From NCBI RefSeq assembly GCF_000004075.3, contig NC_026656.2, positions 24,438,607 through 24,502,606 on the forward strand: a stretch of 64,000 nucleotides of DNA. Reading direction: 5' to 3'. Positions 21,758 to 33,229 of this stretch are shown here, one piece after another. The stretch's first letter is position 1. Every line of letters starts with the position of its first letter. A program made the translations under genes and the position numbers. The DNA is from Cucumis sativus. Its lineage: Eukaryota; Streptophyta; Magnoliopsida; Cucurbitales; Cucurbitaceae. The notes beneath the pieces are model-generated. The model worked only from the letters and a program-made list of their open reading frames with translations, searched no databases and was not told the DNA's origin.

Positions 21758-22112
21758 CTGACTGAGGATCTGCCCGTCTGTAGAAAACAGAACTCGTGGA
21801 CAGATTTAGCTCATAGCCTGGAAGGGCATGCACATGGATAGAGAACAGTTTGTCATGGTCAGCAAAGAACCTCTTCCATAATGGCAGCATGGGCAGAGGG
21901 CCTCTAGTCAAGAACATGAAGCCACTTTTGGCACTCTTTTGAAGGGATAATAATTCTCTCTCTTTGACACCATTGAAGCTCTCAGAAAAGCTCATCATCA
22001 GACATAGCATGAGTCAGATTATCTGGATGGATAAACATATGAAAGCTAGAATAATCCCTTCTCTCACATATGTTTGAATCAGTAAAATTCTCTTCCACAC
22101 GAGTAGTGGGAA
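21758..22112 (-). pseudogene. GT14 (core-2/I-branching) glycosyltransferase exon, broken
   Basis: The minus strand reads THAMSDDELF, then RASMVSKRENYYPFKRVPKV and then FMFLTRGPLPMLPLWKRFFA followed by DHDKLFSIHVHALPGYEL. This is the first conserved block of the plant DUF266/GT14 family, type II Golgi membrane glycosyltransferases of cell-wall glycans. The end PQSG/GTATTT near 21757 looks like a splice donor, as at the first exon end in functional genes. Two one-base losses shift the frame, one after DDELF and one between PKVA and FMFL. No downstream exons are seen; a Gypsy relic follows instead. I conclude it is a truncated pseudogene. Confidence 0.78.
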
Positions 22113-24043
22113 CCGAAAATTGATTGATAAAAGAGTAAAGTTCAGTCTGTTAGGTAAAGTATCTGCTAATGTGAGCTAAAGTATCGGCTAATGTGAGAAA
22201 TTAAGGAAACCAAAATGCTTCTCTCCTTCCTCCTTGTCCATCCTACACCGAGGTATTGCTGTTGAGGCTCCCAAAACAAGAAATAATAATAAAAAGCAGA
22301 AACAGATTCTTCAGTTTCCCAGTTTTGATTCTCCCAAATCCTATTCAGCTATATAACAAACACATAAAGAGCATACTCAAGTTGAACAAAAATGGAAGAA
22401 TAGTAATGTAAAACCGTTATGATCAAAGAACTAGCTAGAAGACGATTATGCCAATGTCTCCAAAAACAACTAATCACGAGAAGTATAATCTTCTGATTTT
22501 GGCTCGTGGTCGACTTCTCAGGTAATAGTTTAAGTCTCTTTTCCTTACCCAAACCCAACCACCCATCTTCATCTTCAAGATTAAAGGAATGTTTTGTTTG
22601 TGTTTAATAGGGAAGAAGAATAAGGATGAAGGAACAAACAGAGGAAAAAATGGGTGGCGGTGTTTGTGAATTGGGTATGCAAAAATGATAGAGAAAAAGT
22701 TAAGTACAAGTTTAATTATTATAATAAAAACATCCAATGAATGAAAAAGAGGGACATTTTAAACCCGTTCTTCAACAAAATATAGTATTAATCACCATGC
22801 ATACGTATAGTTATTATCCAGAAAATTGGGTGGCATCACAGAATCAAACAATTCTAATAAAGTTGCAAATAGAGGGATTTCTGTGCAGGGAGAAATTTCC
22901 TCCTTATTAACGTCCTGCTTGCAAAAGAAGCCTACTGCTCATTGAAATATAAGACACTTGAAGAATGTGAGGAGTTGCGGCAGAGAATGAGAAATGGCCT
23001 GCTCAGAAATCCCACGGTGGTAAGGCTGTATAAGTTTCGAAGCATATGCTTAAACTGGTAGAGAATTATTTAAGTGTAATTTTCTTGCATGGCCTTCTTG
23101 TTCACGAGAGTAGATTCTCGGTTGAGCAAGTCAATGTTTTTCATCGACATTATAATAATAGCTTCATGAAGATTTTTTCCATGAGGCTGATGGTGAGAAA
23201 CAATTTTTATGAATGACCAAATACCAAATAGCAATCATCACAATGATCTATTCTATCTCGATACACTTCAAAAGATATGTTATTTTAAAAACAAAATGAA
23301 GGCAAGCCAATTTGATCCTTAACCTTTGCTTTGTATAATTTGAAACAGGATTGAACTTTTGAAACCAAAAATCAAATAAAAAGTTAGATTATAAAAAACA
23401 TTTAGTCATTGGCCTTGAGGTTTGTGTAAAAGAGTCCAAATGGGTTCTTCAACTTTTAATTATCCATAATAAGTCACAAAATTAAAAGTAATGTGTAATA
23501 CACCTATAATTTTTGTGTTTTACAAGTTTTAATTACACAAACTGGGGAGTGAAAAAGTGTAGAAACTCTTATTCTTTTTCTAAGTATCATATGGAGCTTA
23601 AGGCGTGCGACCACCCAACAAGATAGATTATATTCCTTGATTTCAATATGGTTGAGCCTAATATCCAATCGTCTTCCTCTATTGACCTTAGCTTGTAAGA
23701 GCAAATTCAATTTCTACTTGGACTTTTTAATTTTATTATACAAACTAAATATTTTTTAAAATTAAATTTTATTATAAATTTTTGTATTTCTTCCTACGAT
23801 AATCACAGCAACAATTTAATAAAACAAAAGGTAAGATTTATTTGTTAAATTTTGTAATTTTTTTTTTTTAACATTCACTAAAAATTTCTCGAAATAAGAA
23901 AAAAAAAAGAGGGAAGGTTTGCATAATAAACCAATATATCTTCTTCACCACGTATGAATTGCTCCAAAACCCCTGTTTCTCTCTTTTCTAGGGTTTAATT
24001 TAACTACTATTTCTCCTCCTTACTCCGGCGCCGTCGTCTAATC
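22113..24043. other. Spacer and GRP23 promoter region
   Basis: No gene recognised. A tract at 22870-23070 has an open plus-strand reading like SLKYKTLEECEELRQRMRNG, which may be a fragment of an unknown gene. The last 120 bases before 24044 are pyrimidine-rich, consistent with a plant leader. The short frames on the minus strand at 22349-22737 have no support. Confidence 0.5.
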
Positions 24044-26737
24044 ATGTCACCTTACCGCTTCCTCCTACGCTCTCTCCGCCGCTCTTCAACCTCTCCTTCA
24101 CATGCCCCTGCTCTTACCACCATTGCTCCTCTCAACCAACATATTCCACCCTCCTCTCAAACTTCTTCTCCCATCTCACTTCTCCTTGCCCGCTCATTTT
24201 CCTTTTCCTCTGCCGAAGAAGCTGCTGCCGAAAGACGCCGTAGAAAGCGCCGTCTTCGTATTGAACCGCCTCTCCATGCACTTCGTCGCGACAACTACCC
24301 TCCCCCTCAGCGTGATCCCAATGCCCCTCGTCTTCCTGACTCCACATCCGCTCTTGTGGGGCCTCGTCTTAATCTTCACAATCGTGTTCAATCCCTGATT
24401 CGTGCTGGTGATCTTGATGCGGCTTCTTCAGTCGCTCGTCATTCTGTGTTTTCCAATACTCGCCCCACGGTTTTCACTTGTAACGCTATTATTGCTGCTA
24501 TGTATCGGGCTAAGAGGTATAGTGATGCGATTGCATTGTTTCAGTTCTTCTTTAACCAGTCGAATATAGTTCCCAATGTGGTGTCGTATAATAATTTGAT
24601 TAATGCTCATTGCGATGAGGGCCGTGTTGATGTGGGTCTTGAGGTTTATCGTCATATTATTGCAAATGCTCCGTTCAGTCCTTCCGCAGTGACTTATCGG
24701 CATTTGACTAAGGGATTGATTGATGCTGGGAGGATTGAGGAGGCTGTGGATCTTCTGCGGGAAATGCTGAATAAAGGGCATGGCGCTGATTCGTTGGTTT
24801 TCAATAATTTGATTTCTGGGTTTCTGAATTTGGGGAATTTGGAGAAGGCGAATGAACTGTTTGATGAGTTGAAGGAGAGGTGTTTGGTTTATGATGGAGT
24901 TGTGAATGCTACGTTCATGGATTGGTTTTTCAATCAAGGGAAAGAAAAGGAGGCCATGGAATCGTACAAGTCGTTACTTGATAGGCAATTCAAGATGGTT
25001 CCAGCGACTTGCAATGTGTTGTTAGAGGTTTTGCTTAAGCATGAAAAGAAAACGGAGGCTTGGACATTGTTTGATCAGATGTTGGATAACCACACTCCAC
25101 CAAATTTCCAAGCAGTTAATTCAGATACGTTCAACATAATGGTTAATGAATGCTTTAAGCATGGCAAGTTCGCAGAGGCAGTGGAGACTTTCAGGAAGGT
25201 GGGAACTCAACCAAAGTCAAGGCCTTTTGCTATGGACGTTGCAGGGTATAATAATATCATTGCAAGGTTTTGTGAACAGGGAATGATGGCAGATGCAGAG
25301 ACTTTCTTTGCTGAACTTTGCTCGAAATCCTTGTCCCCTGATGTCCCAACTCACAGGACACTTATAGAATCTTATTTAAAGATTGAGCAGATTGATGATG
25401 CATTGAGAGTTTTTAACAGAATGGTTGATGTTGGTTTGAGAGTTGTTGCTAGCTTTGGAAATATGGTATTTGGTGAATTGATTAAGAATGGCAAGGCAGC
25501 TGACTGTGCTCAGATTTTAACAAAAATGGGAGAGCGGGATCCTAAACCGGATCCCACATGCTACGACGTTGTGATTAGAGGGCTATGCAATGAAGGTGCG
25601 TTGGATGCTAGTCGGGAGTTGCTTGACCAGATAATGAGGTATGGTATTGGCCTCACTCCCACACTTGAGGAATTTGTTAAAGAGGCATTTGTAAAGGCTG
25701 GTCGGCATGAAGAGATTGAAAGATTGCTAAATATGAATAAATGGGGACATGCTGCTTATCGCCCCCTATCTGGACCCCCAAGAATTTCACAATCTCAGGT
25801 ACCACCTCAAATGGGAGGACCACTGCAAGGACCCCCTCAAATGGCAGAGCCAAATTGGCGGCCTTCTATAAACCCTCAAGCTAGAGGAACTTATTCCTCA
25901 CCTCAAATGTCAAGTCCTAGTCATTTTCAATCAGGTTCGCCTCAAACGACAGGTTCTAATTATTTTCAATCAGGATCGGTTCAAATGACAAAATCCCAGC
26001 ATTCATCATTCAATCCACCCCCAATGGAAGAACATCACTCGCAACAACCCCCTCAAATGACAGAAGCAAATTGGCGGCCTTCTATAAACCCTCAAGCTAG
26101 AGGAAGTTATTCCTCACCTCAGATGTCAAATCCTAGTCATTTTCAATCAGGTTCTCCTCAAACGACAGGTTCTAATTATTTTCAATCAGGATCGGCTCAA
26201 ATGACAAAACCACAACATTCATCATTTGATCCACCCCCAATGGAAGAACATCACTCACGACAACCCTCTCAAATGGCAGAACCAAGTTGGCGGCCTTCTA
26301 TAAACCCTCAAGCTCGAGGAAGTTATTCATCACCTCAGATGTCAAGTCCTAGTCATTTTCAATCAGGACCGCCTCAAACGACATGTTCTAATTATTTTCA
26401 ATCAGGATCGGCTCAAATGACAAAACCACAACATTCATCATTTGATCCACGCCCAATGGAAGAACATCACTCACAACAAACCCCTCAAATGGGAGAACCA
26501 AACTGGCGACCTTACACAAACCCTCAAGCCAGAGGAAGTTATGGCCCTTCATCACCTCAGATGTCAGGTCCTAGTTATTTTCAATCAAGATCATCTCAAA
26601 TGACAGGTCATAATTATTTTCAATCGGAATCGACTCAAATGACAAGACCACAACAGCCATCATCTGATGCGGTCTCAATAGAAGAACAGTATCACTCAGA
26701 ACAACCCCCTCAAATGGCTGGCCAAAGCGCAATTTGA
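24044..26737 (+). CDS. GRP23: GRP23-like pentatricopeptide repeat protein
   Basis: This intronless frame encodes 897 residues. The N-terminus is rich in Ser and Arg (MSPYRFLLRSLRRSS) and could be a mitochondrial presequence. Residues 75-135 (RIEPPLHALRRD, then LPDSTSALVGPRLNLHNRVQ) match what I remember of Arabidopsis GRP23 (At1g10270). P-type PPR motifs run from about 130 to 565, for example VVSYNNLINAHCDEGRVDVG and VTYRHLTKGLIDAGRIEEAV. GRP23 is essential for early embryos; it was linked first to RNA polymerase II and later to organellar RNA editing. In Arabidopsis the tail is Gln/Trp-rich. Here the tail is built of four 72-residue repeats rich in Pro, Gln and Ser, with one Trp per unit (WRPSINPQARG). 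The start is the first ATG of the frame and lies directly before the presequence-like stretch. Confidence 0.9.
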   Translation: MSPYRFLLRSLRRSSTSPSHAPALTTIAPLNQHIPPSSQTSSPISLLLARSFSFSSAEEAAAERRRRKRRLRIEPPLHALRRDNYPPPQRDPNAPRLPDSTSALVGPRLNLHNRVQSLIRAGDLDAASSVARHSVFSNTRPTVFTCNAIIAAMYRAKRYSDAIALFQFFFNQSNIVPNVVSYNNLINAHCDEGRVDVGLEVYRHIIANAPFSPSAVTYRHLTKGLIDAGRIEEAVDLLREMLNKGHGADSLVFNNLISGFLNLGNLEKANELFDELKERCLVYDGVVNATFMDWFFNQGKEKEAMESYKSLLDRQFKMVPATCNVLLEVLLKHEKKTEAWTLFDQMLDNHTPPNFQAVNSDTFNIMVNECFKHGKFAEAVETFRKVGTQPKSRPFAMDVAGYNNIIARFCEQGMMADAETFFAELCSKSLSPDVPTHRTLIESYLKIEQIDDALRVFNRMVDVGLRVVASFGNMVFGELIKNGKAADCAQILTKMGERDPKPDPTCYDVVIRGLCNEGALDASRELLDQIMRYGIGLTPTLEEFVKEAFVKAGRHEEIERLLNMNKWGHAAYRPLSGPPRISQSQVPPQMGGPLQGPPQMAEPNWRPSINPQARGTYSSPQMSSPSHFQSGSPQTTGSNYFQSGSVQMTKSQHSSFNPPPMEEHHSQQPPQMTEANWRPSINPQARGSYSSPQMSNPSHFQSGSPQTTGSNYFQSGSAQMTKPQHSSFDPPPMEEHHSRQPSQMAEPSWRPSINPQARGSYSSPQMSSPSHFQSGPPQTTCSNYFQSGSAQMTKPQHSSFDPRPMEEHHSQQTPQMGEPNWRPYTNPQARGSYGPSSPQMSGPSYFQSRSSQMTGHNYFQSESTQMTRPQQPSSDAVSIEEQYHSEQPPQMAGQSAI
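25835..26707 (+). repeat. 216-bp in-frame tandem repeat, four copies, in the GRP23 tail
   Basis: Units start at 25835, 26051, 26267 and 26483, exactly 216 bases apart, and encode residues about 598-669, 670-741, 742-813 and 814 onward. Each begins PPQM or PSQM, then WRP(S/Y)(I/T)NPQARG, SPQMS, HFQSG or YFQS, and ends MEEHHS. The first three are very similar. The fourth is more diverged and slightly longer, with extra Pro/Ser codons. The multiple of three keeps the frame. Confidence 0.93.
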
Positions 26738-27262
26738 TCATCAGTTTTATAAGTTATTTGAAGACGCTGTTGTCAAAATTTTGACTTAGTTAACATGCAA
26801 TTTGTGATCAATTATCCACTTTATACTGCATGTTCCTTCTGTCAGGTCACCTCAAGTCTCTTCCATTCAAGTTTTTGTGTTAGTAAAGGATTTGGTTATA
26901 TTCATGGTGTCTGTTTTAGATATTATGTATTTACCTGATATATGAATGTGGTTTCTCTATTACACTATTTAAACTCACAAATTTATCAATAATATTTTTA
27001 TCTACAATAATTTGAAATTCCATTTCACATTTGTAAGAATGGAATATAATCTGAATGCAGGGGCACAATTTCTATCTGTATCATAATTATTATATTGGGA
27101 GAGTTCAGGGACTAAGAGCACACTCTACTTCTGTTGTTTCTGCTTCAAATTGCATTGACTAATTTGTCACTTTACGTCCCACGTATGTGATTATTGCACT
27201 GATGAACTTATATTTTCTGGAGTGAGTAAGAGATACATCCAAGTTGGTTTATATTCTATTCA

Positions 27263-27321
<59 letters not shown>

Positions 27322-28429
27322 CAATGGCTTATTTTGGAATTTTGAAGGAATATACAATTTAAGTAGACTTTCTAATTGGTGCCATTTTAATTTAATGTGA
27401 TCCCTTACACTAGCCGTTACTATCACGATACTTCAATTTATCCTTTCCTTGTTGGACTTGACCACTCATTGTATACATTGTGTCATTTACTACATAGATA
27501 CTTGAACCAAGATAAAAAAGAAAGAAATATGGTGAACGATTGGGTTGAGAGAATAATCGTTGCAACCTCTAGTAGGATAGAACAAGTAATATCTAACATT
27601 GTGTATCCATGGGTTGGAATTACCTAGGATATTGTATACTAACAAAAATATCATTGTCTATTGAGTATACCTTGTGTCTGCAGTTCAAATCATTCTTATA
27701 TATATATTATTTTTGGCTATAAAGTTGTGTTTTGTTATTACTCGTTTTGTTAAAAAGATGACAACATTGGTAATACTAAAGCTTTAGTATGAAAACATAC
27801 AGAGATGGTTGCCTGACCATCTACTTCATTTATCTGCTTGGATCCATGCCAGAATTTCGTTTTTTCTTTTTGTCAAAACTTTTAAGGATAAAGTTAAGTT
27901 TCCTTGACCTTTGCTTCGTATAAATATTTTTTGAATTCTATTTCAAAAGCCATCAGAACAAATATTGGATGTTCAGATGCTCACTTTTACTTTGGCAAAG
28001 TTCACTTTTACCTGTCTCTTCTATCCTAGTTCCTGCAATGAATTTAAGAACCATTGATCCGATGTATTTAGTTTGTATTATGATTCAGGCCATGACATTC
28101 TGTTTTCTGCCTCTCATGTTGGATGCGGCTTTACAATCCTTAGTCAGCCTATGCAGATTTTACTGTTTATACAATCGACATCCCTATTTTTCTAGTGATC
28201 TTTGTTTAGTTTGTCCATTGTATCTTGTTTGATCCTTTAAACTCGTGGGTCATAATTTGGCGACTAAGTCTTCTGATAGGTTATTGATTTTTCTTGAAAC
28301 TGAGAAAAATTTCTGGCTCCTTCTCGTAACTCATAACACTGGCTGACAGAACATAAGGAGCTATCAGGGCTTTCCTTCTAGTGCTGATCGGCTCAAATCT
28401 TGGTTTGCTTAATGAAATTCCTTCATCTG
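26738..28429. other. GRP23 3' flank and spacer, with a 54-A homopolymer
   Basis: The 3' untranslated region of GRP23 is followed by AT-rich spacer. An uninterrupted run of 54 A residues lies at 27264-27317. No gene is recognised; the open frames at 27397-28232 are short and without family resemblance. Confidence 0.55.
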
Positions 28430-29270
28430 GGTCTTAGATGGGTATTAGAGCTGGTCAGGTTGCGGATGCAATCACGATCTTAAACCCTTCTCAGCCCAAT
28501 TATTTTGATACAGCTTTGAAGTCTATCCAGTCGGCTTGTGGCCTCCCACTGGTTGATCCAACTTCCTCGAATTGCAAGTCTCTTTCTTTTTCTAAAACCT
28601 TTGCCCCCATTCTCTAGTGCCGGATCAGTGCCCTCTAAATCTTCTCCCGTGAAGCCCCAATTTCCAAATCTTCCTCCACTTCGCATTCTTCTTCCATTTC
28701 TTCCTCGGCCAGATCCGGGTTACGAGATAAGTCAGAAAAACATTCAAAACCAAAGAAACTCCCGATTATCTTCGAGACGTTCCCAGAGCACTTTGTTAGA
28801 AGAAAGAGATTGAAGGAGATCCAAAAACAAAATGTCTTAAAAGCAAGTTTGTTGTTAGACCAGAATCCGGATTTGTTAGAGGCTAAGTGTACCTTTATTC
28901 AAGCCCCATCTCACCCAAACAGGTCAGACCCTCATAGTTCTAGCCATCCTCATTTTAACTACTATGATTTTTCTTTTCCTAATCCAATGGTTAGTTTTTT
29001 AGAGGCTCTCCTAGTCAAACTTCGTTCCCTTTGTCTAGAAAGAAGTGTGCTCTAGTTTTTTGATTCTCCCTTAGTATAAGCAGTGAGGAAGATGACCTTG
29101 TGTTGAAGACAGCTGAGAAGGAGGATCAATTGATAAAGGACCCTTTGGATTCTGATTTAAATGACCTGTTTCAGATTGAGGAAGCTGTAAATTTTGAAAA
29201 GTCGGTCCCTATATTTCCCTCTCAAGCTCAACAATCCCTCAAATTTGTACAGTTTAGGGGAAAGTTAGCT
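28430..29270 (+). other. Coding-like degraded tract, family unknown
   Basis: Plus-strand readings such as AGQVADAITILNPSQPNYF and KLPIIFETFPEHFVRRKRLK are protein-like in composition but fall in different frames with stops between them. The GC content is higher than in the flanks. It could be a relic of a transposon ORF or of a host gene. I do not recognise the family. Confidence 0.35.
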
Positions 29271-29291
29271 CTCAGAGGAATGTGTAATGGT

Positions 29292-29352
29292 GGAAGAGGG
29301 ACGAGGGAAGAGGGAAGAGGGAAGAGGGAAGAAGGAAGAGGGAAGAGGGAGA
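29292..29352 (+). repeat. (GAGGGAA)n purine tract
   Basis: About eight units of a 7-bp repeat close to GAGGGAA give a 60-base all-purine strand apart from one C. Runs of three Gs are spaced regularly about every seven bases, so G-quadruplex or triplex structures are possible. Confidence 0.9.
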
Positions 29353-30229
29353 AGCACGGTAGTTGAAAAATTAAAAAAACTCCAACTAGGAATGAATGAG
29401 GCCTCTCATTATGAATGAGAAATTGTCATTGATGCTCATCAGAAAGTGAAAAAGAACAAATCTTAACCTTTAGACCAAGAGCTCCATCTACTGTTTGCAT
29501 GAAATCGAAATAAATAATATGTGGCCTTGTAGGTACTCCTTCATACAAAGAGCCTATTATAATTCCTCTCAATCCATTATAGCCAAGTGGTTTCAAAATT
29601 CAAAGGGATGTCTTGTCAACAGTTACTACACCTGTTCTGATTGCTCTTCTCTTAGCACTCTTTCAGCACAAACTGGTATAATATCCTTCATGTTACAAAC
29701 CAAAATAAACTGCAAATTTGAACTCCTACTTGTGTAATTCTTCAATAAATATTTCAATGTGTAGTAATTAGTTTGAGACAAGTGCTTCAGTGAATTTAAA
29801 AATATTTTTAATTCATTATTTTCATTGTGTAATCTGTACATTATAAATAATAATGATGATGGTAATCAAGGGTCTCACAAATACACATCACCAACGTTAG
29901 CCCATGCTAAGCGATGATCGATGGATATTTATAACAGAAGGCATGCCTCAGATGCAACTGAATTATCTACTCACATGGATTTTGTATCATGTTCTAATGA
30001 TTTCTTAGATTAACATATGTGCAAAATTTCTTTAAAGAAGCATTTGAATAGATCCTATATGTGTGCTAGTGTTCATTTGAGAACAAGAGTGGATCTATAA
30101 ACTTGTCATAGGAAAGAGGTGGCTTTTCGGAAACCGAGAGTGATTGAGGTAGTGATCAGAGGTAAAAGGAAGATCATTATGACATGTTTAATTTCAGCTC
30201 TTAAAGCTGTGTAAGGATGTAAAGGAAAG

Positions 30230-30510
30230 GTAAAGGTAACCTTTCCTTGCACATATTGTAAGAGGTGCAAAAGGAGAAGTTGAAGTCAGAGGATGTTCTA
30301 GTGGTGAATGAGTTTCTTGATGTTTTTTAAGAAGACTTGTCAAGACTGCCACCTGATAGGAAAGTTGAGTTCACTATTGATGATTTGCTTGACTAATTCA
30401 GGGGAGCATGTGTGTTGTTCAAGATCCACCTAAGATCAAGATATCATCGGTCGAAGGTTAAGGAATCAGATATTGTGAAAATGACTTTTTGGACAAGATA
30501 ATATATATTT
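30230..30510 (+). mobile_element. Ty3/Gypsy pol relic
   Basis: The reading contains EDLSRLPPDRKVEFTIDD and, further on, FKIHLRSRYHRSKVKESDIV, both recognisable from the start of the reverse transcriptase region of plant Ty3/Gypsy elements. It is a short, broken piece without LTRs, so old and inactive. Related debris may extend upstream to about 30030. Confidence 0.7.
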
Positions 30511-30905
30511 TTTCAGAGAGAGTTTAGGCAGATTATCATTTAAGTTTTCGACGGAGGAGCCATCCTAATACGTACCCTCCTCCCCTTTCTTTCTCCCTAA
30601 GAAGAGGAGGGTGGAGAAATCTTTTGATACGTGGAAAAACATCTTACCTACTTACTCAAATAACCCCCTTATGGAAATGAGTTATTCTGTTGAAATATAT
30701 GATAAAATCTAAGGATATTTTTGAGTAATTGAGTTAAAATAATATTTGAAAATGAGTTCTATTCACGCCAAAAAAACCTTCCTAAAAAATATCTAACTCT
30801 AACCATTGTAGTATTGGTTGACAAACAGTCTTCTTTAGCTTTTGTGTGTTATATAACACTGTGCCGTTTCTGTTCGGATTCAACAAAGCTAACCACACAA
30901 CAAAA

Positions 30906-32453
30906 ATGGAGATATGGTTCATCTTCATAATCTCCCTCTCCCTCTGCTCTCTTCTCACTTCCATTTTTACCCATTTCCAAACCTCCACAAAGCTTCCACC
31001 AGGCCCTCCTTCAATCCCCATCCTCACCAATTTCCTATGGCTCCGCAGATCCTCCCTCCAAATCGAGTCTCTTCTCCGGAGTTTCGTCGCTAAATATGGT
31101 CCTGTTCTCACCCTCCGCATCGGCTCCAGGCCCACTGTCTTCATCGCCGACCGTTCAATTGCCCACAAAATCCTCGTCCAAAACGGTGCTCTCTTTGCTG
31201 ACCGTCCACCGGCCCTATCCGTTAGCAAAGTCGTGACTTCCAACCAACACAACATTAGCTCTGCTTCTTACGGCCCACTTTGGCGCCTCCTCCGCCGCAA
31301 TCTCACTTCTCAAATTCTTCATCCTTCTCGTGTCAGATCCTATAGTGAAGCTCGCAAGTGGGTTTTGGATATTCTTCTCAATCGTCTTCAGTCTCAGTCT
31401 GAATCTGGAAACCCTGTCTCAGTCGTTGAGAATTTTCAGTATGCCATGTTTTGTTTGTTGGTATTGATGTGTTTCGGGGATAAGCTTGAGGAATCCCAGA
31501 TTCGCGAAGTCGAGAACGTGGAGCGACAACTTATATTGTGTTTTCAGCGTTTTAACATTCTCAATTTCTGGCCTAAAGTCACAAAGATTTTGTTTCGGAA
31601 ACGCTGGGAGGCGTTTTTCCAACTAAGAAAGAACCAAGAGAAGGTCCTAACTCGTTTGATCGATGCCCGAAGGAAGGCCAATGAAAACAGGGCCCAAAAC
31701 GAAGAAGAAGAAATAGTGGTGTCATATGTTGATACGTTGCTTGAATTGGAGCTCCCTGACGAGAAGAGAAAGCTTAATGATGACGAATTAGTTACTTTAT
31801 GCTCTGAATTCCTCAACGCCGGCACCGATACAACGTCCACAGCCTTGCAGTGGATAATGGCGAATTTAGTGAAATACCCAGAAATCCAAAACAAGCTTTT
31901 TGTAGAGATGAAAGGAGTAATGGGAAATGGATCAAGGGAGGAAGTGAAGGAAGAGGTTTTGGGGAAACTTCCATATTTGAAAGCTGTGGTTTTGGAAGGA
32001 TTAAGAAAACACCCACCAGCGCATTTCGTGCTACCACATGCGGTGAAAGAAGATACAGAGTTGGGAAATTATGTGATACCAAAGAATGCGTCCGTAAATT
32101 TCATGGTGGCGGAAATGGGTCGAGATCCGAAAGTGTGGGAAGATCCGACGGCGTTTAATCCAGAGAGGTTCATGAAGGGCGGGAAAGAAAAAGAAGAACA
32201 AGTAGCAGAGTTTGATATAACAGGGAGCAAAGAGATAAAGATGATGCCGTTTGGAGCAGGGAGGAGGATATGCCCTGGATTTGGTTTGGCGATTCTTCAT
32301 TTGGAGTATTTTGTTGCTAATTTGGTATGGCGGTTCGAATGGAAGGTCGTTGATGGAGACGAAGTTGACATGTCGGAGAAGGTAGAGCTCACCGTTGCCA
32401 TGAAGAAGCCTCTGAAAGCTAAAATCCATCCAAGGATCCATACTGAGAGCTGA
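30906..32453 (+). CDS. CYP89A: CYP89A cytochrome P450, copy 1
   Basis: An intronless frame of 515 residues. The N-terminus is a hydrophobic signal anchor (about 3-22), followed by the proline hinge LPPGPP at 30-35, so the enzyme should sit on the ER facing the cytosol. The C-helix WRLLRRN is at about 126-132, I-helix AGTDTT at 305-310, ExxR (EGLR) at 364-367, the PERF region near 419-422, and heme loop [10 protein letters not shown] at 449-458 with the ligand Cys 456. An upstream in-frame ATG at 30846 would add 20 residues before the anchor. I prefer 30906 because MEIWF aligns with the other family starts and shares the ACACAACAAAAATGG-type context. Known relatives include Arabidopsis CYP89A9, which oxidises fluorescent chlorophyll catabolites; the substrate here is unknown. 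The C-terminal part is closest to copy 4 (VDGDEVD). Confidence 0.93.
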   Translation: MEIWFIFIISLSLCSLLTSIFTHFQTSTKLPPGPPSIPILTNFLWLRRSSLQIESLLRSFVAKYGPVLTLRIGSRPTVFIADRSIAHKILVQNGALFADRPPALSVSKVVTSNQHNISSASYGPLWRLLRRNLTSQILHPSRVRSYSEARKWVLDILLNRLQSQSESGNPVSVVENFQYAMFCLLVLMCFGDKLEESQIREVENVERQLILCFQRFNILNFWPKVTKILFRKRWEAFFQLRKNQEKVLTRLIDARRKANENRAQNEEEEIVVSYVDTLLELELPDEKRKLNDDELVTLCSEFLNAGTDTTSTALQWIMANLVKYPEIQNKLFVEMKGVMGNGSREEVKEEVLGKLPYLKAVVLEGLRKHPPAHFVLPHAVKEDTELGNYVIPKNASVNFMVAEMGRDPKVWEDPTAFNPERFMKGGKEKEEQVAEFDITGSKEIKMMPFGAGRRICPGFGLAILHLEYFVANLVWRFEWKVVDGDEVDMSEKVELTVAMKKPLKAKIHPRIHTES

Positions 32454-33229
32454 TTTTGTTATACTATGAGTTTCATTAAGGGTTCAATTATAGAAATTGG
32501 TAACAAACTAAATTTTCAATGTAGAACTTGGTGAAAGTGGGCTTTGGTTTTGTTGATTTGGAGGAGAAATAAGAATGAAACCAAACTGATTTTGTATAAG
32601 AACATATTCAAATTGATGTGTAATAAAGAATATTATAGTTTACAACCTATTAAAGTTTAAAGTAGTTTTAATTTAAACAATTTGAAATTAGAAATGTTAT
32701 TAGTTGTTTAAATGTTTGGAAGGTGAGACAATTACTACTTCTCTAGTAATGTTTTCGTCAAACCCAATTAACCATCCTATGGACTATGGATATGATATTT
32801 ATCATAAAAATGAGTACATTGCATTTAGAAAGCGTGGTTTCAAGGAAATTAAGAGTGAATTATTTGTAGAGTCAAAGAAAGCTGCCTTTGGACAATTTCA
32901 CTGCTCATTTTCTTCAACACGAAAATCACAAATGATAAGATGGATTTTTTGTGATTTTCATCCAATCACACATCTCCAACTCCAACTCCAACTCCAACTC
33001 CAACCATCTATAAGTTACTTACAATAGCAAATCTTATCATCCTTTGGCTATAAATAACACAAGTGTTTGAAGCAGACTTTCTCAAATAAATTATTCTCTA
33101 ACCACCTATTTCCTATTTTTAAAAATTTCTCCATTTAAATTTTTAATTATGTCATCATGATAAAATCAATTTAATCTATTTTGGTAAAAATCAATCACAT
33201 TTTTTTTTTATAAAAAAGAATAAATCAAC
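32454..33229. other. 3' flank of CYP89A copy 1, with hexamer repeat
   Basis: No gene is supported. Five perfect CTCCAA units lie at 32974-33003. Just before them GAAAATCACAAA (32921-32932) and TTTGTGATTTTC (32948-32959) form a 12-bp perfect inverted repeat. The 107-codon frame spanning these (32704-33027) resembles nothing known. Confidence 0.5.

Noticed and set aside
22870-23070. Possible exon reading SLKYKTLEECEELRQRMRNG
   Set aside because: Only one short open stretch, no family identified and no clear splice partners.
30846-30905. N-terminal 20-codon extension of CYP89A copy 1
   Set aside because: It would put a non-conserved segment before the signal anchor. The internal ATG aligns with the paralogues.
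32704-33027. 107-codon frame downstream of CYP89A copy 1
   Set aside because: Its C-terminus is simply the CTCCAA repeat in translation and the rest has no recognisable domain.
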